In this document: positions 21,084 through 33,100 of the stretch, in pieces
Numbering within the stretch: position 1 is the stretch's first letter
Layout: each line of letters starts with the position of its first letter
Assembly (NCBI RefSeq): GCF_000003605.2
Contig: NW_003107096.1
Span: forward strand, 111,560 to 153,109
Length of the DNA stretch: 41,550 nucleotides
DNA from: Saccoglossus kowalevskii
Lineage: Eukaryota; Hemichordata; Enteropneusta; Harrimaniidae
Direction of reading: 5' to 3'
Notes under the pieces: model-generated
What the model saw: only the letters and a program-made list of their open reading frames with translations
What the model was told of the DNA's origin: nothing
The model's database searches: none
Made by a program: the position numbers and the translations under genes

Positions 21084-21116
21084 AAATCAAACACTATGCA
21101 ACACACTATTTCCAAG

Positions 21117-21186
21117 ATGGCGTCGTTTTCTACTATAATGGTAAATGACCATCGATTTCGGGCACTTGTTTGTTACATTACTAAGG
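21117..21186 (+). CDS. Candidate first coding exon (MASFSTIMVNDHRFRALVCY...), plus strand
   Basis: CAAGATGGCGTC matches the TISU consensus SAASATGGCGGC at 11 of 12 positions. The frame encodes MASFSTIMVNDHRFRALVCY then ITK, plus one base (phase 1). It ends at AAGG|GTGAGT, a consensus donor; unspliced it would stop two codons later (GGT GAG TGA). A ZNF143-type site lies 33 bp upstream, predicting the very short leader TISU genes have. The product is not identifiable from 23 residues. The next exon was not found with confidence. An acceptor-like CTCCCAG at about 22864-22870 gives only a short continuation. If the next exon lies beyond 22.8 kb, the receptor gene would be antisense inside intron 1. 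Confidence 0.45.
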
Positions 21187-21292
21187 GTGAGTGATCAACT
21201 GTTCTACCTTTGACATTAGAAAATATACAGAAAAGAACAGAAAAGAAGCAATAACTGTAGAATTGTGTGGACACACATAAAAAAGATCGACT

Positions 21293-21298
21293 TTTATT
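21293..21298 (-). other. Candidate polyadenylation signal of the receptor gene
   Basis: The plus-strand TTTATT reads AATAAA on the minus strand, about 440 bp after the receptor stop codon. It is the clearest canonical hexamer I found in the stretch downstream, and would give a 3' UTR of roughly 0.45 kb. It ends about 105 bp from the plus-strand exon at 21117-21186. Confidence 0.4.
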
Positions 21299-21735
21299 AA
21301 TGCGACATTTAATTGCAAATGATACATTATACATTTATATGGTTAGCATTTCTTCAATGATAAATATGATATTAACAAATCATTAACGGTTTTATAAATA
21401 GTACTTTACAATGTCAAAACTGTAATGCAATATGCAGCAGAGCATCTAACAATAAATTGAGTCTGATAATGAATATTGTGATGCTGAATCTAATTTACAA
21501 AAAGTTAAAACGCAGTCTCGACATCACGAAATCGTGAGTAAATATAAAACATAGATACGTCGAAATATATATGTATTTGAAATAAAAGCAAGTCACATAT
21601 TATTAATAAAACATTGCCTGACATAAAAAAGGAATGTTTATACAGAGGACACATTTGTGATATTCTTCAAACTGTCGATGTATTCGTCTTGGCAACGACA
21701 CACGTGGTATTCGCACGTGTAGGCGACTTTGGTTG

Positions 21736-22773
21736 TCAGGCACTAACCGTCTGTGTTCCAGGAGAGTTTTCCGATACGCGGCCGTCCGTCCGATCGAAAT
21801 CAATTTGGGCACTTTCTCTGTAGCATATGCATACTTTCTTGAATGATTTTCTAAAATTGTCCGATAGAAATGCGTATATAATGGGGTTAACACATGAATT
21901 GATGTAAGAAAGAATATTGCCAATCCAGAGACATATTGTCGTGGTCTCGCTGTAAGGTATTAACTCGAGAGTTAAAAGCACTGACATTATCTGTATCGGC
22001 ATCCACGTTACACAGAAGATAATCACTACAAACACGACCATTTTCGTTACCCTTTTCTTCTGCTTGACACTCTCTTTCGTATGTGAACCCTGGGGCGCTA
22101 CCCCCGTCCACAGGCGTTTCAACATAAAAAAGTAAGTGATGCTTATTATGATAAGAGGCACCAGATACGAGGTGAAGAACAGTTGGAGCCAGAATAGATT
22201 AAATTCGAACGGTGTAAAAGATGCACCACAGTACGTTATAGAACGCCCGTATTCGTCTACGAAGGAGTATGTTTGAAATTTCACAGCGACGGGAGAAAGT
22301 GCTAAGAGAATTACACACCACATAGTGATCACTACGGTAGAAGCATTGCGAACATTGCGGAACTTCATAGACCGTATCGGGTATACCACTGCCAGGTAAC
22401 GATCGAACGACATCATGAGTAAAGTGTAGACGCTAGCGTACATGTTGACGAAAAGCAGATAGTTGACTATTTTGCATATAAATTGTCGGAATGGCCAACT
22501 GGGACTGGCGTAGCTCACAGCTGTAACCGGCACGCAGATCAATAAAAAGAAAAAGTCTGCAAGACTCAAGTTAAGAATGAATAGGTTTGTGGTGGTTTTC
22601 ATCTTTCTCTCTTTGAGCACTACAATGATGACCAAAGAGTTCCCGACTAATCCCAAAATACACACCAGCCCAAATATAACGGGTATTATGATAACTTCAG
22701 GGCTCACATCTGGTACCGGTAAGTAGACTGTTATATTAGGTGCAGACGTAGTAGAATTCACTGACGATGACAT
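21736..22773 (-). CDS. Allatostatin-A/galanin-type neuropeptide G-protein-coupled receptor
   Basis: This is an intact, intronless coding region of 345 residues for a class A receptor in the plasma membrane. The extracellular N-terminus has sequons at N6 and N13. Seven spans lie at about 27-52, 62-88, 98-131, 143-165, 192-217, 240-267 and 279-301. Hallmarks are N45 (GNS), D73 (SLAD), W93, the C100-C182 disulphide pair, D124-R125-Y126, W152, P206, W257-x-P259, and NPIIY at 296-300. Helix 8 is DNFRKSFKK, with C315/C317 for palmitoylation. The TNLFILNLSLAD, WPFRQFICK, RNAS...SPVA and KKRVTKMV...WMPIQ blocks point to the allatostatin-A/galanin branch; somatostatin/allatostatin-C receptors are more distant. 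The ligand is inferred from family only. I chose M at 22773: it has A at -3, and the longer frame (ATG at 22836) runs through a strong splice acceptor. Confidence 0.95.
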   Translation of the reverse strand: MSSSVNSTTSAPNITVYLPVPDVSPEVIIIPVIFGLVCILGLVGNSLVIIVVLKERKMKTTTNLFILNLSLADFFFLLICVPVTAVSYASPSWPFRQFICKIVNYLLFVNMYASVYTLLMMSFDRYLAVVYPIRSMKFRNVRNASTVVITMWCVILLALSPVAVKFQTYSFVDEYGRSITYCGASFTPFEFNLFWLQLFFTSYLVPLIIISITYFFMLKRLWTGVAPQGSHTKESVKQKKRVTKMVVFVVIIFCVTWMPIQIMSVLLTLELIPYSETTTICLWIGNILSYINSCVNPIIYAFLSDNFRKSFKKVCICYRESAQIDFDRTDGRVSENSPGTQTVSA

Positions 22774-22811
22774 AATTATGAAGTTTAGAAGGCTCAGCTC
22801 CTGTAAATTTA

Positions 22812-22840
22812 CTGAAAAAAAACACACACACAACATAAAT
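22812..22840 (-). other. Strong 3' splice acceptor upstream of the receptor start
   Basis: On the minus strand a (TG)n tract and eight T's lead into CAG, ending at 22812. The exon would begin at 22811, 38 bp before the receptor ATG. This predicts a 5'-UTR intron and rules out the upstream in-frame ATG at 22836, which would sit inside the intron. Confidence 0.6.
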
Positions 22841-23680
22841 CGATAAATTTATTTTAATAGATTCTCCCAGCAGTAGGTGGAAAGAGTCGTAATTTATGTA
22901 CTTCGTTTGCCAGGGTTAAATGAGCAGGGTCAGCTGTTTGACAATCTATTAACAAAACAAGATAAATCCATCAACGTATCCTTTAATACAAGAGTCATTT
23001 GTGGTTGTGATGTGAAGTTACAAATATCTGGACAGACTCTGATGGTTGCACTGTGGAACATTTCCAATATTGAGAGTTCAACTGTGCAGAACTACTGACA
23101 CTGATGGTTGTATAGAAAGTGTATGTATTGCATGTTTTATGTTTAGATGGTGTTGGTCTCAGAGTGTTAGAGTTTTGGAGCCTTGCCACATCATTAGCAA
23201 GCTAAAATATTATTGGGAAAAGTACACAGAAATGAATACTATTCGAGTGCGCTGTAAAATTTCCAAGGTTGAAATGAGATGCACTACACAAAACAGTAAT
23301 CGGTGCCGAAATTTAGCTTCTAGTGTTTTGTTTCATGTGTAACTTTCACACTATGCTTTTTCTTGTTTCCTACGCTTATAACAATGTTTCAAACAGTGTT
23401 AGCTACACAATCAGGCCTATACAAATATATACCACTACTCGCATATACACTACGAAATTTTGTTTGAAAACAAGCCAGTGTATAAAACATTTTTTTTAGA
23501 TAAATCCACCACCGAGTGCAAAAATGTTATAAAACTCGCGGCTATTAATATTTGAATCTTGCTGTAACTGAAAATCACAAAAAAGAAAATAACCATTTAA
23601 GCACATAAAAATTCATTTGTACTCGAAATTGCAGGCACAAACACGAAAATATTAACATGAAACACAAGAATAGAACTCAC

Positions 23681-23830
23681 AACTTTGTAAACGAGCATCA
23701 CAACTGTAAAAAGACGAACTCCCTGCTATCACGTCTTACACTCCCACAACACAGTTTCAAATGGCGTGCAGTGAACGCGTTCTTACAATGACTAGTTGGA
23801 CATGCGCAGTTCGAATCTCTGACGTCACAA
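23681..23830 (-). promoter_or_regulatory. Candidate promoter and non-coding first exon of the receptor
   Basis: A perfect CRE (TGACGTCA, 23820-23827) and an NRF1-like CATGCGCA (23801-23808) lie about 0.9 kb upstream of the receptor's acceptor on the same strand. A GTGAGT donor at 23680-23675 would define an ~870-bp intron to 22812. The exon side of that donor (GTT) is poor, and other GTAAGA sites at about 23737 and 23785 are possible. A CRE would fit cAMP/CREB-responsive neuronal expression, but that is inference. Confidence 0.3.
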
Positions 23831-24040
23831 AGAACGTGCAGATTTATTCTACACAAAAATAAACCTAATATTAACATGGTCCGAACGAACTGGCGAGGCA
23901 CTGACTGTTTTGATATATTTAAACTTTATTTAATTTGTTCCACTTGTGGTAGAACCAAATCCGAAATTGTCTAAATAAGATAACACCGAAATCCGATCCG
24001 CGTGCAGGCAGTTGTTTATTGAAGAGAAGGTTTTATTATC

Positions 24041-24190
24041 CTAGCAATAGCCAGTCGAATTAGCTTGTTTTACCCGTTTTAACATAGAAAGCACAATTTC
24101 GATGGCCAGGATTTCCTCTTCGACATGACAATTATTCAACACGCCACCGCCTAGTGTGCCTTTCATAATATTCGGCATTGAATACACCAT
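24041..24190 (-). CDS. Unassigned 49-codon ORF
   Basis: The minus-strand frame from ATG at 24190 to TAG at 24041 encodes MVYSMPNIMKGTLGGGVLNN and on, with a helical-looking VEEEILAIEIVLSMLKRVKQ. The DNA is a local G+C-richer patch. A weak donor (CGG|GTAAAA) lies inside. No family, signal peptide or membrane span was seen. It could be a fragment of a larger spliced gene, a relic, or chance. Confidence 0.15.
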   Translation of the reverse strand: MVYSMPNIMKGTLGGGVLNNCHVEEEILAIEIVLSMLKRVKQANSTGYC

Positions 24191-27100
24191 ACATTAGTAA
24201 TTGTGTTAAATATATACATAAACATGTTCACCTTATTTCTAAGCATACAGTTATATAGATGTTTATAATCGTCCTTAAAACCCTCAACATAAAACTAATA
24301 CAACAAAAAATCAAAACATCACAAAAAACATCAACAGGCTATTTAGCAAACAAGCAAACAAAAAGACACTCAAATATTGTTGAGTAAATTTAACAATTGT
24401 ATTTTAAATAGGTCGAAAACACGTTCTAATCATATTTTTTGTAAACAATATTACATAATTCAAGACGAATGAAGCAAGAGAATGCGATTACGGGAACATA
24501 TTTCGGACAAATATTTAAAAAGGTTTCTTATATATGTTGGAGCCAGCCGATTGAGAAATTTGTACAATAAAATTGATTATAAAATTTGTTTAGGAAGCTA
24601 TGTAATTCTGTCATCTCGTACTAAACATCATTATGGTCGTCCTTCCTTGGAGTGGTGATATTTTCTTTATGAAACCAGACCCAAATAGTCTAAAGAAAAA
24701 GATTAAGATCTTCAATAATGGGAATGAATAATGATGACCGATTTCCGAACGCTGGGGTACAGCAGTACTTACTGGTAAAATATAGAAAAATGTACCCTCA
24801 AATTTTACCTGTTGTAGTTGAAATTCAGAGCATTGATAAGATTCAAAGGTTTCATACGATTCTCTGACCCACCACAAGATCAAACACATTACAACGATCG
24901 TGAAAAAAAAACATCCCACAAATTTGTCAAAAAAAAAAAACATTTTCCGAAAACAAAAACCTGACTGTACATCAATAATGATGTTAATATTTTTTCGAAT
25001 ATGCAAAAAAACTTGTCTTTTTGAGATTAAAAAAATCATTGGTGTGACAGAAACGAGACGATAAATGTTAACATTAACTTTATCTCCATATTTGTAGTGT
25101 TTGCTAACTCCTATATGTTCGGATAAATACGTCTAGGATAAATAATTATATGATGGTAGTAGTTAAGAAGGGAGTGATTGTATTTGCCAAAATTTTCTAA
25201 AAAGTGGCATCGAAACCAATGGTTTTGTCAGTTAACGGAATTATTTCAAAAGATGTCCCATTCATTATCCACTAGAAAAATTATGCAACGGCGAAGATTT
25301 TTTCTTGGTGTGCTTTGCCGTGGACCAATGAATCTGGTCACCACGGTTAAAAAATATGCTTTAAATAGATGATATCATTGACCATCACGGGTGATAATTT
25401 CCTTATAATAGTGCCAGGTTTCTCATATAACATGCAGCTAAACATGCGTTTGGTATTGCTACTGTTATTTTCGAGGGCAGATGTTTTCGAAACATTGTTC
25501 CGAGAACGTTTATCGAACGATTTTGTGGAGCGGTATTTAATAACAGAATTTGTATTAAAGTGAGGCGACTAATGAACGCAAAATATAGCATAATAATTAC
25601 CTATAACCATCTATTAGGCACAACTATGCCGCCGACACTTTTGAATTAAATACAGTAAATATTGTCAACCAGTAAGGTTGATGTATTAGTAACCTTTGTT
25701 GAAATATGGTGTAATTTTTAAAACTGATATAGTTTAATGAATGTATACAATTTTGTTCAAAATAATTCCACCTAGTATTCTACAATGGATTCAGAGTGAA
25801 CATTTAGGAAAACAAATTCCCTTTGGTAAACTAGGCCAAACTAGCCATTACCACGACACACTGACAACATTTGGCTTCCATATATACATCAATGTATATC
25901 CATAGAACAAATCTTGCTCATCTGTCCTTTAAACAGCTATGTTACAAGAGATATGACCGGAATGAATGGCTACACCGCACAGAGGGTTTCCATAGAATAT
26001 CCCTCAACTAGTTTTAACAAATTCTTCGCTGTTTTAATAAAAACAAATGTTATAGGAAATATGACCTTAAACCAACATTGAATACAGCGATACTGACAGT
26101 GGATGCATACTTTTGTATATATTGTATGTGCTCGGGTTATTAAATATTGCATTGACATATTTGTATAGCATAAATTGGCATATTTGCATAGACAATTAAA
26201 AGGTTGGACATAAACCTATGCAGTGATCATCAATCGACACATGTAATAATAAATCACCCACTGTCAAATGTTTCTATACAGAAAAAAAATACAGCGTATA
26301 TACCTGGCACATTCACCATGACCACGTACAACAGACTCTCTCGAATGATCAAAATGTTTCACTTGCCAGGCGAAGCTAAATTTTATAAACATATGTATAC
26401 CATTAGGTACATATATCTCTCTGTTCTTCAACTTGTAAATTTGTAAAGTATCCACTTTTGGTATGTTATTTCCACTTTAAAAGAATATCAATTATTTTAA
26501 ACAACAAGTGGGGCGGTTTACAGCTAACGTCTATATTGTTGAATATGTATTACTTCCATCTAAATACCATTTGTAAATATGGTGTGCATTGAAAGGAAAT
26601 GCGTATTTGCTAAATGTCCTAGTTTTAACATATCTGTATTTGTTTATATGAAAATGCTATGTTTCAAAGAAGTCACCCGAAAGCGGAACATTTTCTTCAA
26701 AGCCATATACAGAGCATAGTATATATCAATGGCATGGCTGATGAGCCATCCGACAAATACTTGGTTACGTGGATTACATTACAATCATCCCCTCATCTAT
26801 ACGATCGTCTTTCTTCAAAAATGGTTTAAGCATATCTCCTAAATCAAAATAAAAACGCATTATCAGCATCTCATTGATATTCATCACGTTTATAGTCCAT
26901 TTACCGCCAACAAATCTGATTGTGTTAAGCAGAATATGCTTTTATTAGCGAAATTAAATTACGAATTCAAGATCTAGATTACTTTGATGCATATTCAGCG
27001 AGTAGTAACTACAGAGATACCGCGTCATTTCGTATGTCCATCAGTTTATTATCGAAGCATCACATCGACATTACCTTCATTACTAATCATTAGTAAGGTT

Positions 27101-27656
27101 CGGTTGGGTCAGTTGAGTAAAATCAATATTCGGGTTGTTATATTTGCTTCTGTTGTTATCGTGAAATTGCATTCCCACTGGTCATAGACTGTGTGCGACT
27201 GAGAAATACTAAACGAGAAATGAATGCGGGCGCGATTTCTTTCACCTTATGTTGGGATATCAGTCAAGCGTTATTGTCAAAATCGAACTTTCTTATACAA
27301 AGGTTAAATATAAAAAGTCGAATATATATTTTCCCCATACAACACATTTAATACACGCGTGTACGTAATAAGATATTTATAATAAACACACATTTATGTT
27401 GTACACTGTTTTTATTAAAGGCTGAAAATGTATTTCCCTTAAGTATGCTTTAATGAGCCATGTGATATTAACAAGTAGTTCGCATTTTCGGGAAGGTAGT
27501 AGTGGCACTAACCACGGGTGTCATACCAAGAAATACACAATGAGAAATTATTAACCTTGGGATGTTGTTTATAACGTATAATGAACGCCATTCAGCAGTA
27601 GCTTTTTTCTGTTTTTGTTTGTGTTAAAGTTGTTTCGTGCCTCGTATAACGCCACA

Positions 27657-27688
<32 letters not shown>

Positions 27689-30600
27689 TAATTTCACATA
27701 CGACCACGTTTCATGGTTTTATTATGTCAAAATCAGATTTTTATAAACACTTTCCAAGTGAATATTCAATTGCATTCATCCGTTCTGATGTAAGTGCGTA
27801 ATCTTCAAGAAACGTGATTCTGAAATGGTTTCAGGCACGAAATTGTCAATTGCGTATTGACATTGCGTAACTTGTAAATGCAAGCAGTGTCGAATCCTCA
27901 CGTACATCCATGTGACGAACTGCCATGTATTAATGTAGCGTGAGGGTTACCTTTATTAAAAAACGAGTTTTTGCAATGTTTTTGATTGAACAATTGTATT
28001 TTAAACATCAAATTCATTCATATTTGTCTGAATAAAGATAGAATGTTATGAAATTATTTAAAATTAAGTAGATTCAACCAAAATAAACAGATGTGTGTTT
28101 GTCATAATCTGATAAATGAAAAGAGAATGTTTATTATTTTGTATTTCTGGTGTTTTTTGGTATTTCCAAACACTTGAGTAATTTATTTACGTCACGGATC
28201 ATTCATACTCATATAACTCTAATTATTTGCAGCTGTTAATTATAATAATTTGTTTTTCGTTTTATTATTTTTTACTGAATAAGCACACAAATAAAGATGT
28301 TTTACACATTATCCATAGATTACTAGATCGCAACAGTAATCGGATTGGTTGTCTTTATCGGTGTGGGCACCATTCATGTATGGATTTTAGTCATTGAGAA
28401 CAGAGATTACACCACCCAGCCAAAATGAAAAGACTCTGCGTAAATAACGCCATAATGATGCACTAATAAACCACGTTTCATGTGTTTGACCGTGAGCGAT
28501 ATATCATTGATTGTGAGGAATGAATACATGATGCATGTTATCTATGAGAACTGTAGAAAATTTGCTTTGAGTGATTGTGACCTACCCGGCGCGTTTAGAT
28601 GCGCCAATGCAACATCCTAATTAACCTAATTCCGTGTCCTCGTTTACGAATACTTGTTAGAGAACAACTGAAACCTGTATCGGCGACAGGAACGTACAGA
28701 TAACGGATAGCAATTTAATGTGGCGTTGTCTAAGCGAGGATACAATGCTCATAACTACCTACCATTTAGTTATATGCCTGGAATCTTCTCCCGAATTACT
28801 ACGATAAATTGAAAATTCTATTAGAAATGCGGCAAACCATGCATGCATTTAATATACCTGAATTTGAGTGCCTATGACCCAGTCTTTCGATATTATAAAC
28901 GAGTATTTTGCAATGAAATATACTTGTGAGCAGTGACTCACAGTTTCACGCAGTGAACTAGAGTCTCGTGTAATAAGCTATACTTGTCTGGTGCAATTAA
29001 TCAGCATATTGGGCAACGAATCCAATTCTGATTGGCTACATTATGTGAAATAAAACTTAAATCACCAAGTAGAAATTAAAGTGATGAGCAAGTGAGAGGG
29101 TAAATTCTACAACATAAAGTGACAACATAATTTGACAATGCATTAGAGACGTTAGATGAGCAATAGATGTGCAGACACTTTCCTCACAACAAATTGCGTT
29201 TCCCTTTTGAAATAAACTATTTGCCATCCACAGCACGTGCTTTCAATGTTTGATTGTTTCATTGAAGACCAGTCACGGCGTCTAGACCCATCCAATTCAA
29301 ACAAAGAAAGATTTTATTAATATCGACAAGTACTTTGCAGCAACTGTACTTATTTGAAAAATGATATAATATAATATCCAGTGCTGTCGATATCTAGTAA
29401 ACCATCGCTGTCTTTCATAAACCCTTCGGGTATCCACCTTACCACGTCGAGTAACACGACTCCTCATTGTGATAAAATTGCATCTTATCTGATATTACGT
29501 TCTTACTTAAAAGAATCTTTTTTCACATTTATAATATAACTCTGAATACATTCCGGCAATTTGATTCAAGCCGGAAGTTCAGGGTACGCAGTTAAATTAC
29601 ATTGACCGACTTACTTATTACACGATATAATATTTTTAAATATTGCAATTTCCTTCACGATTAATCTCACGGTGAATTGTCCAAAAACTGGTATTAAATG
29701 TCTAGGTGCGTTGATACCCTCTGGGCGTACCAGGCGTATTAAAAGTGATTGACGTTGATGAATTTCGAAAGATATTGCTTTTCTCACATCCAGGTTGTTG
29801 AAAACAAGTATTGGCATGTTACACGACGCTATTACCGGTTAAGCTGCTGTTATTGATTGCCCATGTACGCAATTAAAGTATGTGAACACTAATTACATGT
29901 CACTGCCGCTTAGGTTGGATCTAAACACTCAATGACGTACTGGGAAAAGTTGAAATTTATAAAAAACTGCTTCGCTTCATATCTATTGAAAGATAAGTCA
30001 ATTTAATTACGGCCTAGTGTTTACACTGACAACTGCAACATTTAATTATTTTAATTGTATATTCACCACTTCATACCTACAATATACTAAACCTGATATA
30101 GCTGATCGAATGTATGATACAGACAATCACTGCTGTGTTGTGAAACTGTGCTCCAAACGCATGCAAGAAAAAGCTAATATGTTTTCAAAACTTGATCTTC
30201 ACGTATTAAAAATGCGTTAAATAATTATATGAATGCTATTCAATACATTTAAGTAACTTCCTCGTGAATTAAAGACTTAGAAATAGATAAAAATAATTTT
30301 CCCCAGCACAGAAATACATTTATTTAAATAAACAATAATTCTACATATATAATATTGTGATCCCCCTAACCCCGGTGTAACTTGTTTCATTAATAACATT
30401 TAGCAATGGTGAAATAGACGTATGTATACAGAGGCGTGATTAGTTTTCATGGAGGTGATGAAACTCGTGTTTAAATAGGGCTGAATTAAATTTGCGCATC
30501 AAGGTGATTTTATAAAAATACAAATAATTTGATAATGGTTGTCTAATATTTCTCATTTCTTTATACCGAGTACACTAATTGGTACACTACAGTTTGTTCC

Positions 30601-33036
30601 ATCTGCTCTGTTGATGCACCTTCAAAAATTACTATTATTTATCATATTTAAAAAAAATAATATCAATTGCAATAAACGTCAATACAGCAAACATTTTTAA
30701 TCACTGAAACATGCATAAAATTAAATATACAACAAATATGTATAAACAGTTGTTATTATATGTTATTTGCAAAAAGAACGTGTGTAAAATCATTTAACAG
30801 AAGCACAGACAAAATAAGTAAATCAATCAATATTAAGTAATTCTAATTACAATCTCTCGCTTCCGCTCCAAAACAATATTCCATGTTTCACTTTAGGAAA
30901 TGCGTTCTGTCAAATTAAATATATACAATAGGTCACTGCTACACAAATGAATGGCACTGGCTTATATTTAATAAACTTACATAGAAATAACCTATACTCT
31001 AGATGAATGCAAACAAATTACTGATCATTGACTTTCCACTGTGCTATATACAACGAGCAAGGGACATCAAAAACAAATTGATCTCATCTTACCTTTGTAA
31101 TGTAACGAAAGCAGCAAACTGTACAGACTTTACAGAAGCAATGTATGGCTGTTGGTCGGCTTTCAGATAATGAAGATGATACAGCATTCACTCATAAATA
31201 TATGGATGGCGATGACGTATCTGTGACGTAATACATAACATGTTAAGTATAAGGGGTGTATAATATCACCACTGACGACTGTATCAGGAAAACCGAATCG
31301 TAAATTAATATTCCTAATGGAATCTATGATAGGAAACTGGACTTAATTCAACAGATATCGTGGGAATACTGGTACATTTCGTATATTGCGTGATAAACTT
31401 TAATAATTTGTTTTGACTGTTATATGCAAGAGATTCGATTACAGATAGATGTAACTGATTTCATAATGCATCATCGGAATAGCGATGAGTAATAAAAAAG
31501 GTGTATCTGTCGGTGTATTGTAATGTCTCCGCAATCAAAACGTTCAGAACATTAATCGATGATAATTTATTTCTCGATTTTACCATTAAGATCTAAAAAA
31601 CACATACAATTTATATTTCATTTAACAAATATTTAATCAGTTTCCCAGGGTATGATTCTTAACTATTTCACCCTGTTATGATGTAATGAATATACTACAT
31701 ACACGCTCACAGCGTTCAGTGTGACCGTGGAACCAGGTGCTTTTCTATTCTCGATAAGACAGTATAAATAAAAATAGTATTTGTTGATTTATTTTCACCA
31801 TGGACAACTAAATTGAACGTAGTACAAAATTGAAAAAAATAGCATAAAATAATCCAGTTGATTAACATTACTAGTCCTACTTACGTAGTGTATTTAGTAC
31901 AATGATTTACTCAACATTCAGTTTCCCAAGTGAGTAGTTCGCCTTGCTAACGAGCCAAGCACTATGTGTTGCTATCGATATAATCGATTCAACACAAAAA
32001 GTGGTGAAACAATAATATAACCTGAAAGTTAATGTAATCGAAACGTTCATCTTGTCAATCTTTAATTTTAAAATATAGCTTTATGTATGATAGTTCTAAC
32101 TAAATGCAAAACCGATTTTAATTTAGATGTTTTTTTCTCATTTCATGTGCACCAGTGAAATTATAGACGTATAGTTTGTATATCATTCACATCACGTGTC
32201 GGACACGTTTGTACAGAACAGAGCCCGAGTACAATCATAGCTACGGATTTCACCAGAAAATATTTAAATGTGTTTTTTTACAATATATTAAAAAATAATA
32301 TTTTACAATCTATTTAAAAATAATATTGTTGTAAAGTAGCGAATAGTCAGTATGTTGATATGGACGTTGCAGAACAAAAGGAATTGTTACTGTCTTATCA
32401 TAGCAATTATTATTGTAACGATGTTTTATTCATTGCGTATTACGGTAATAATGCAATAGCGTCATATATGGAATATATTGCAGTAATCTATCTGTGTATT
32501 AGAAGAGCCGACACACGCTAACATACACAACTTCACTATAGTCTATTACAAGTCTTCTCATTACTACGGGCAGTGCTATTTTCTATTATTTAGCGACTGG
32601 TATTAGCTGATATTATATTTACAGTACACGTGTGCTGCAAATCATATATTACTCGATCAAGTTGACATACGTTTGTTCACACGAAAATCGATCAAAAAAT
32701 CTATCAAACCGATCAAAAGTCTAGAGCTGCGGTGAACAAATGGTGACATGGGTAGGTTTCTAATCATGAAGTCGGATCTCACACACGATTCCCACTTCGT
32801 TAGAGAGTCAGGTGATATCTATGGATCGCGAATACACCATGGTCGCAAATTGCGTTGTATTTACCTCACGTTAACAATTCAAATCACGCCACCGAAACGG
32901 ACATGTTTTATGATATCGCGCCTACTGCTTCCAGAGACTACACAGTGTGGCGTAGTTTGACTATTGCTCAAACGCATTTCCTGCTCGTAAGCTTTCACGG
33001 ACAAATGCGCCATACGAATCTACTGCAAAAATACGA
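24191..33036. other. Long gene-poor interval
   Basis: I saw no convincing gene. The longest frame is 142 codons on the minus strand (24611-25039); it depends on T-runs read as Phe and was not accepted. A short plus frame at 31106-31231 is described in the findings. A (CA)n microsatellite sits at 27653-27687. The rest is A+T-rich sequence with scattered homeodomain-type TAATTA and E-box motifs, which occur often by chance at this composition. Confidence 0.4.
27653..27687. repeat. (CA)n microsatellite
   Basis: About 17 CA dinucleotides with one TA interruption near the left end. Confidence 0.9.
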
Positions 33037-33044
33037 TATAAATA
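33037..33044 (+). promoter_or_regulatory. Candidate TATA box
   Basis: TATAAATA lies 64 bp upstream of the ATG at 33101. A start site about 30 bp downstream would leave a leader of roughly 35 nt. An initiator-like TCAGTC (33052-33057) is too close to the TATA box (17 bp) to be its standard partner. Confidence 0.35.
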
Positions 33045-33100
33045 ACAGCTTTCAGTCACAGTTTAATTTAACCCCCGACAATATAAACATCATCATTAAA

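Noticed and set aside
22774-22836. In-frame upstream ATG giving the receptor 21 extra N-terminal residues
   Set aside because: The extension reads through a TG/T-tract and CAG that form a strong splice acceptor at 22812. The downstream ATG at 22773 has a good context and gives a normal receptor N-terminus.
22877-23342. Two overlapping plus-strand frames right of the receptor
   Set aside because: They lie in the receptor's probable 5' intron on the other strand, show no motif, and the phase from the 21117-21186 exon leads into a third frame that stops after about 15 codons.
23756-23830. tRNA gene suggested by TGGCGTGCAGTGA and AGTTCGAATCT
   Set aside because: The T-arm and acceptor stems do not pair, and the stretch is better explained by the CRE-containing promoter region.
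24611-25039. 142-codon minus-strand frame with a hydrophobic segment
   Set aside because: Its hydrophobic part comes largely from T-runs read as Phe. No family motif, and no upstream promoter or splice support, was seen; the length is within chance for this composition.
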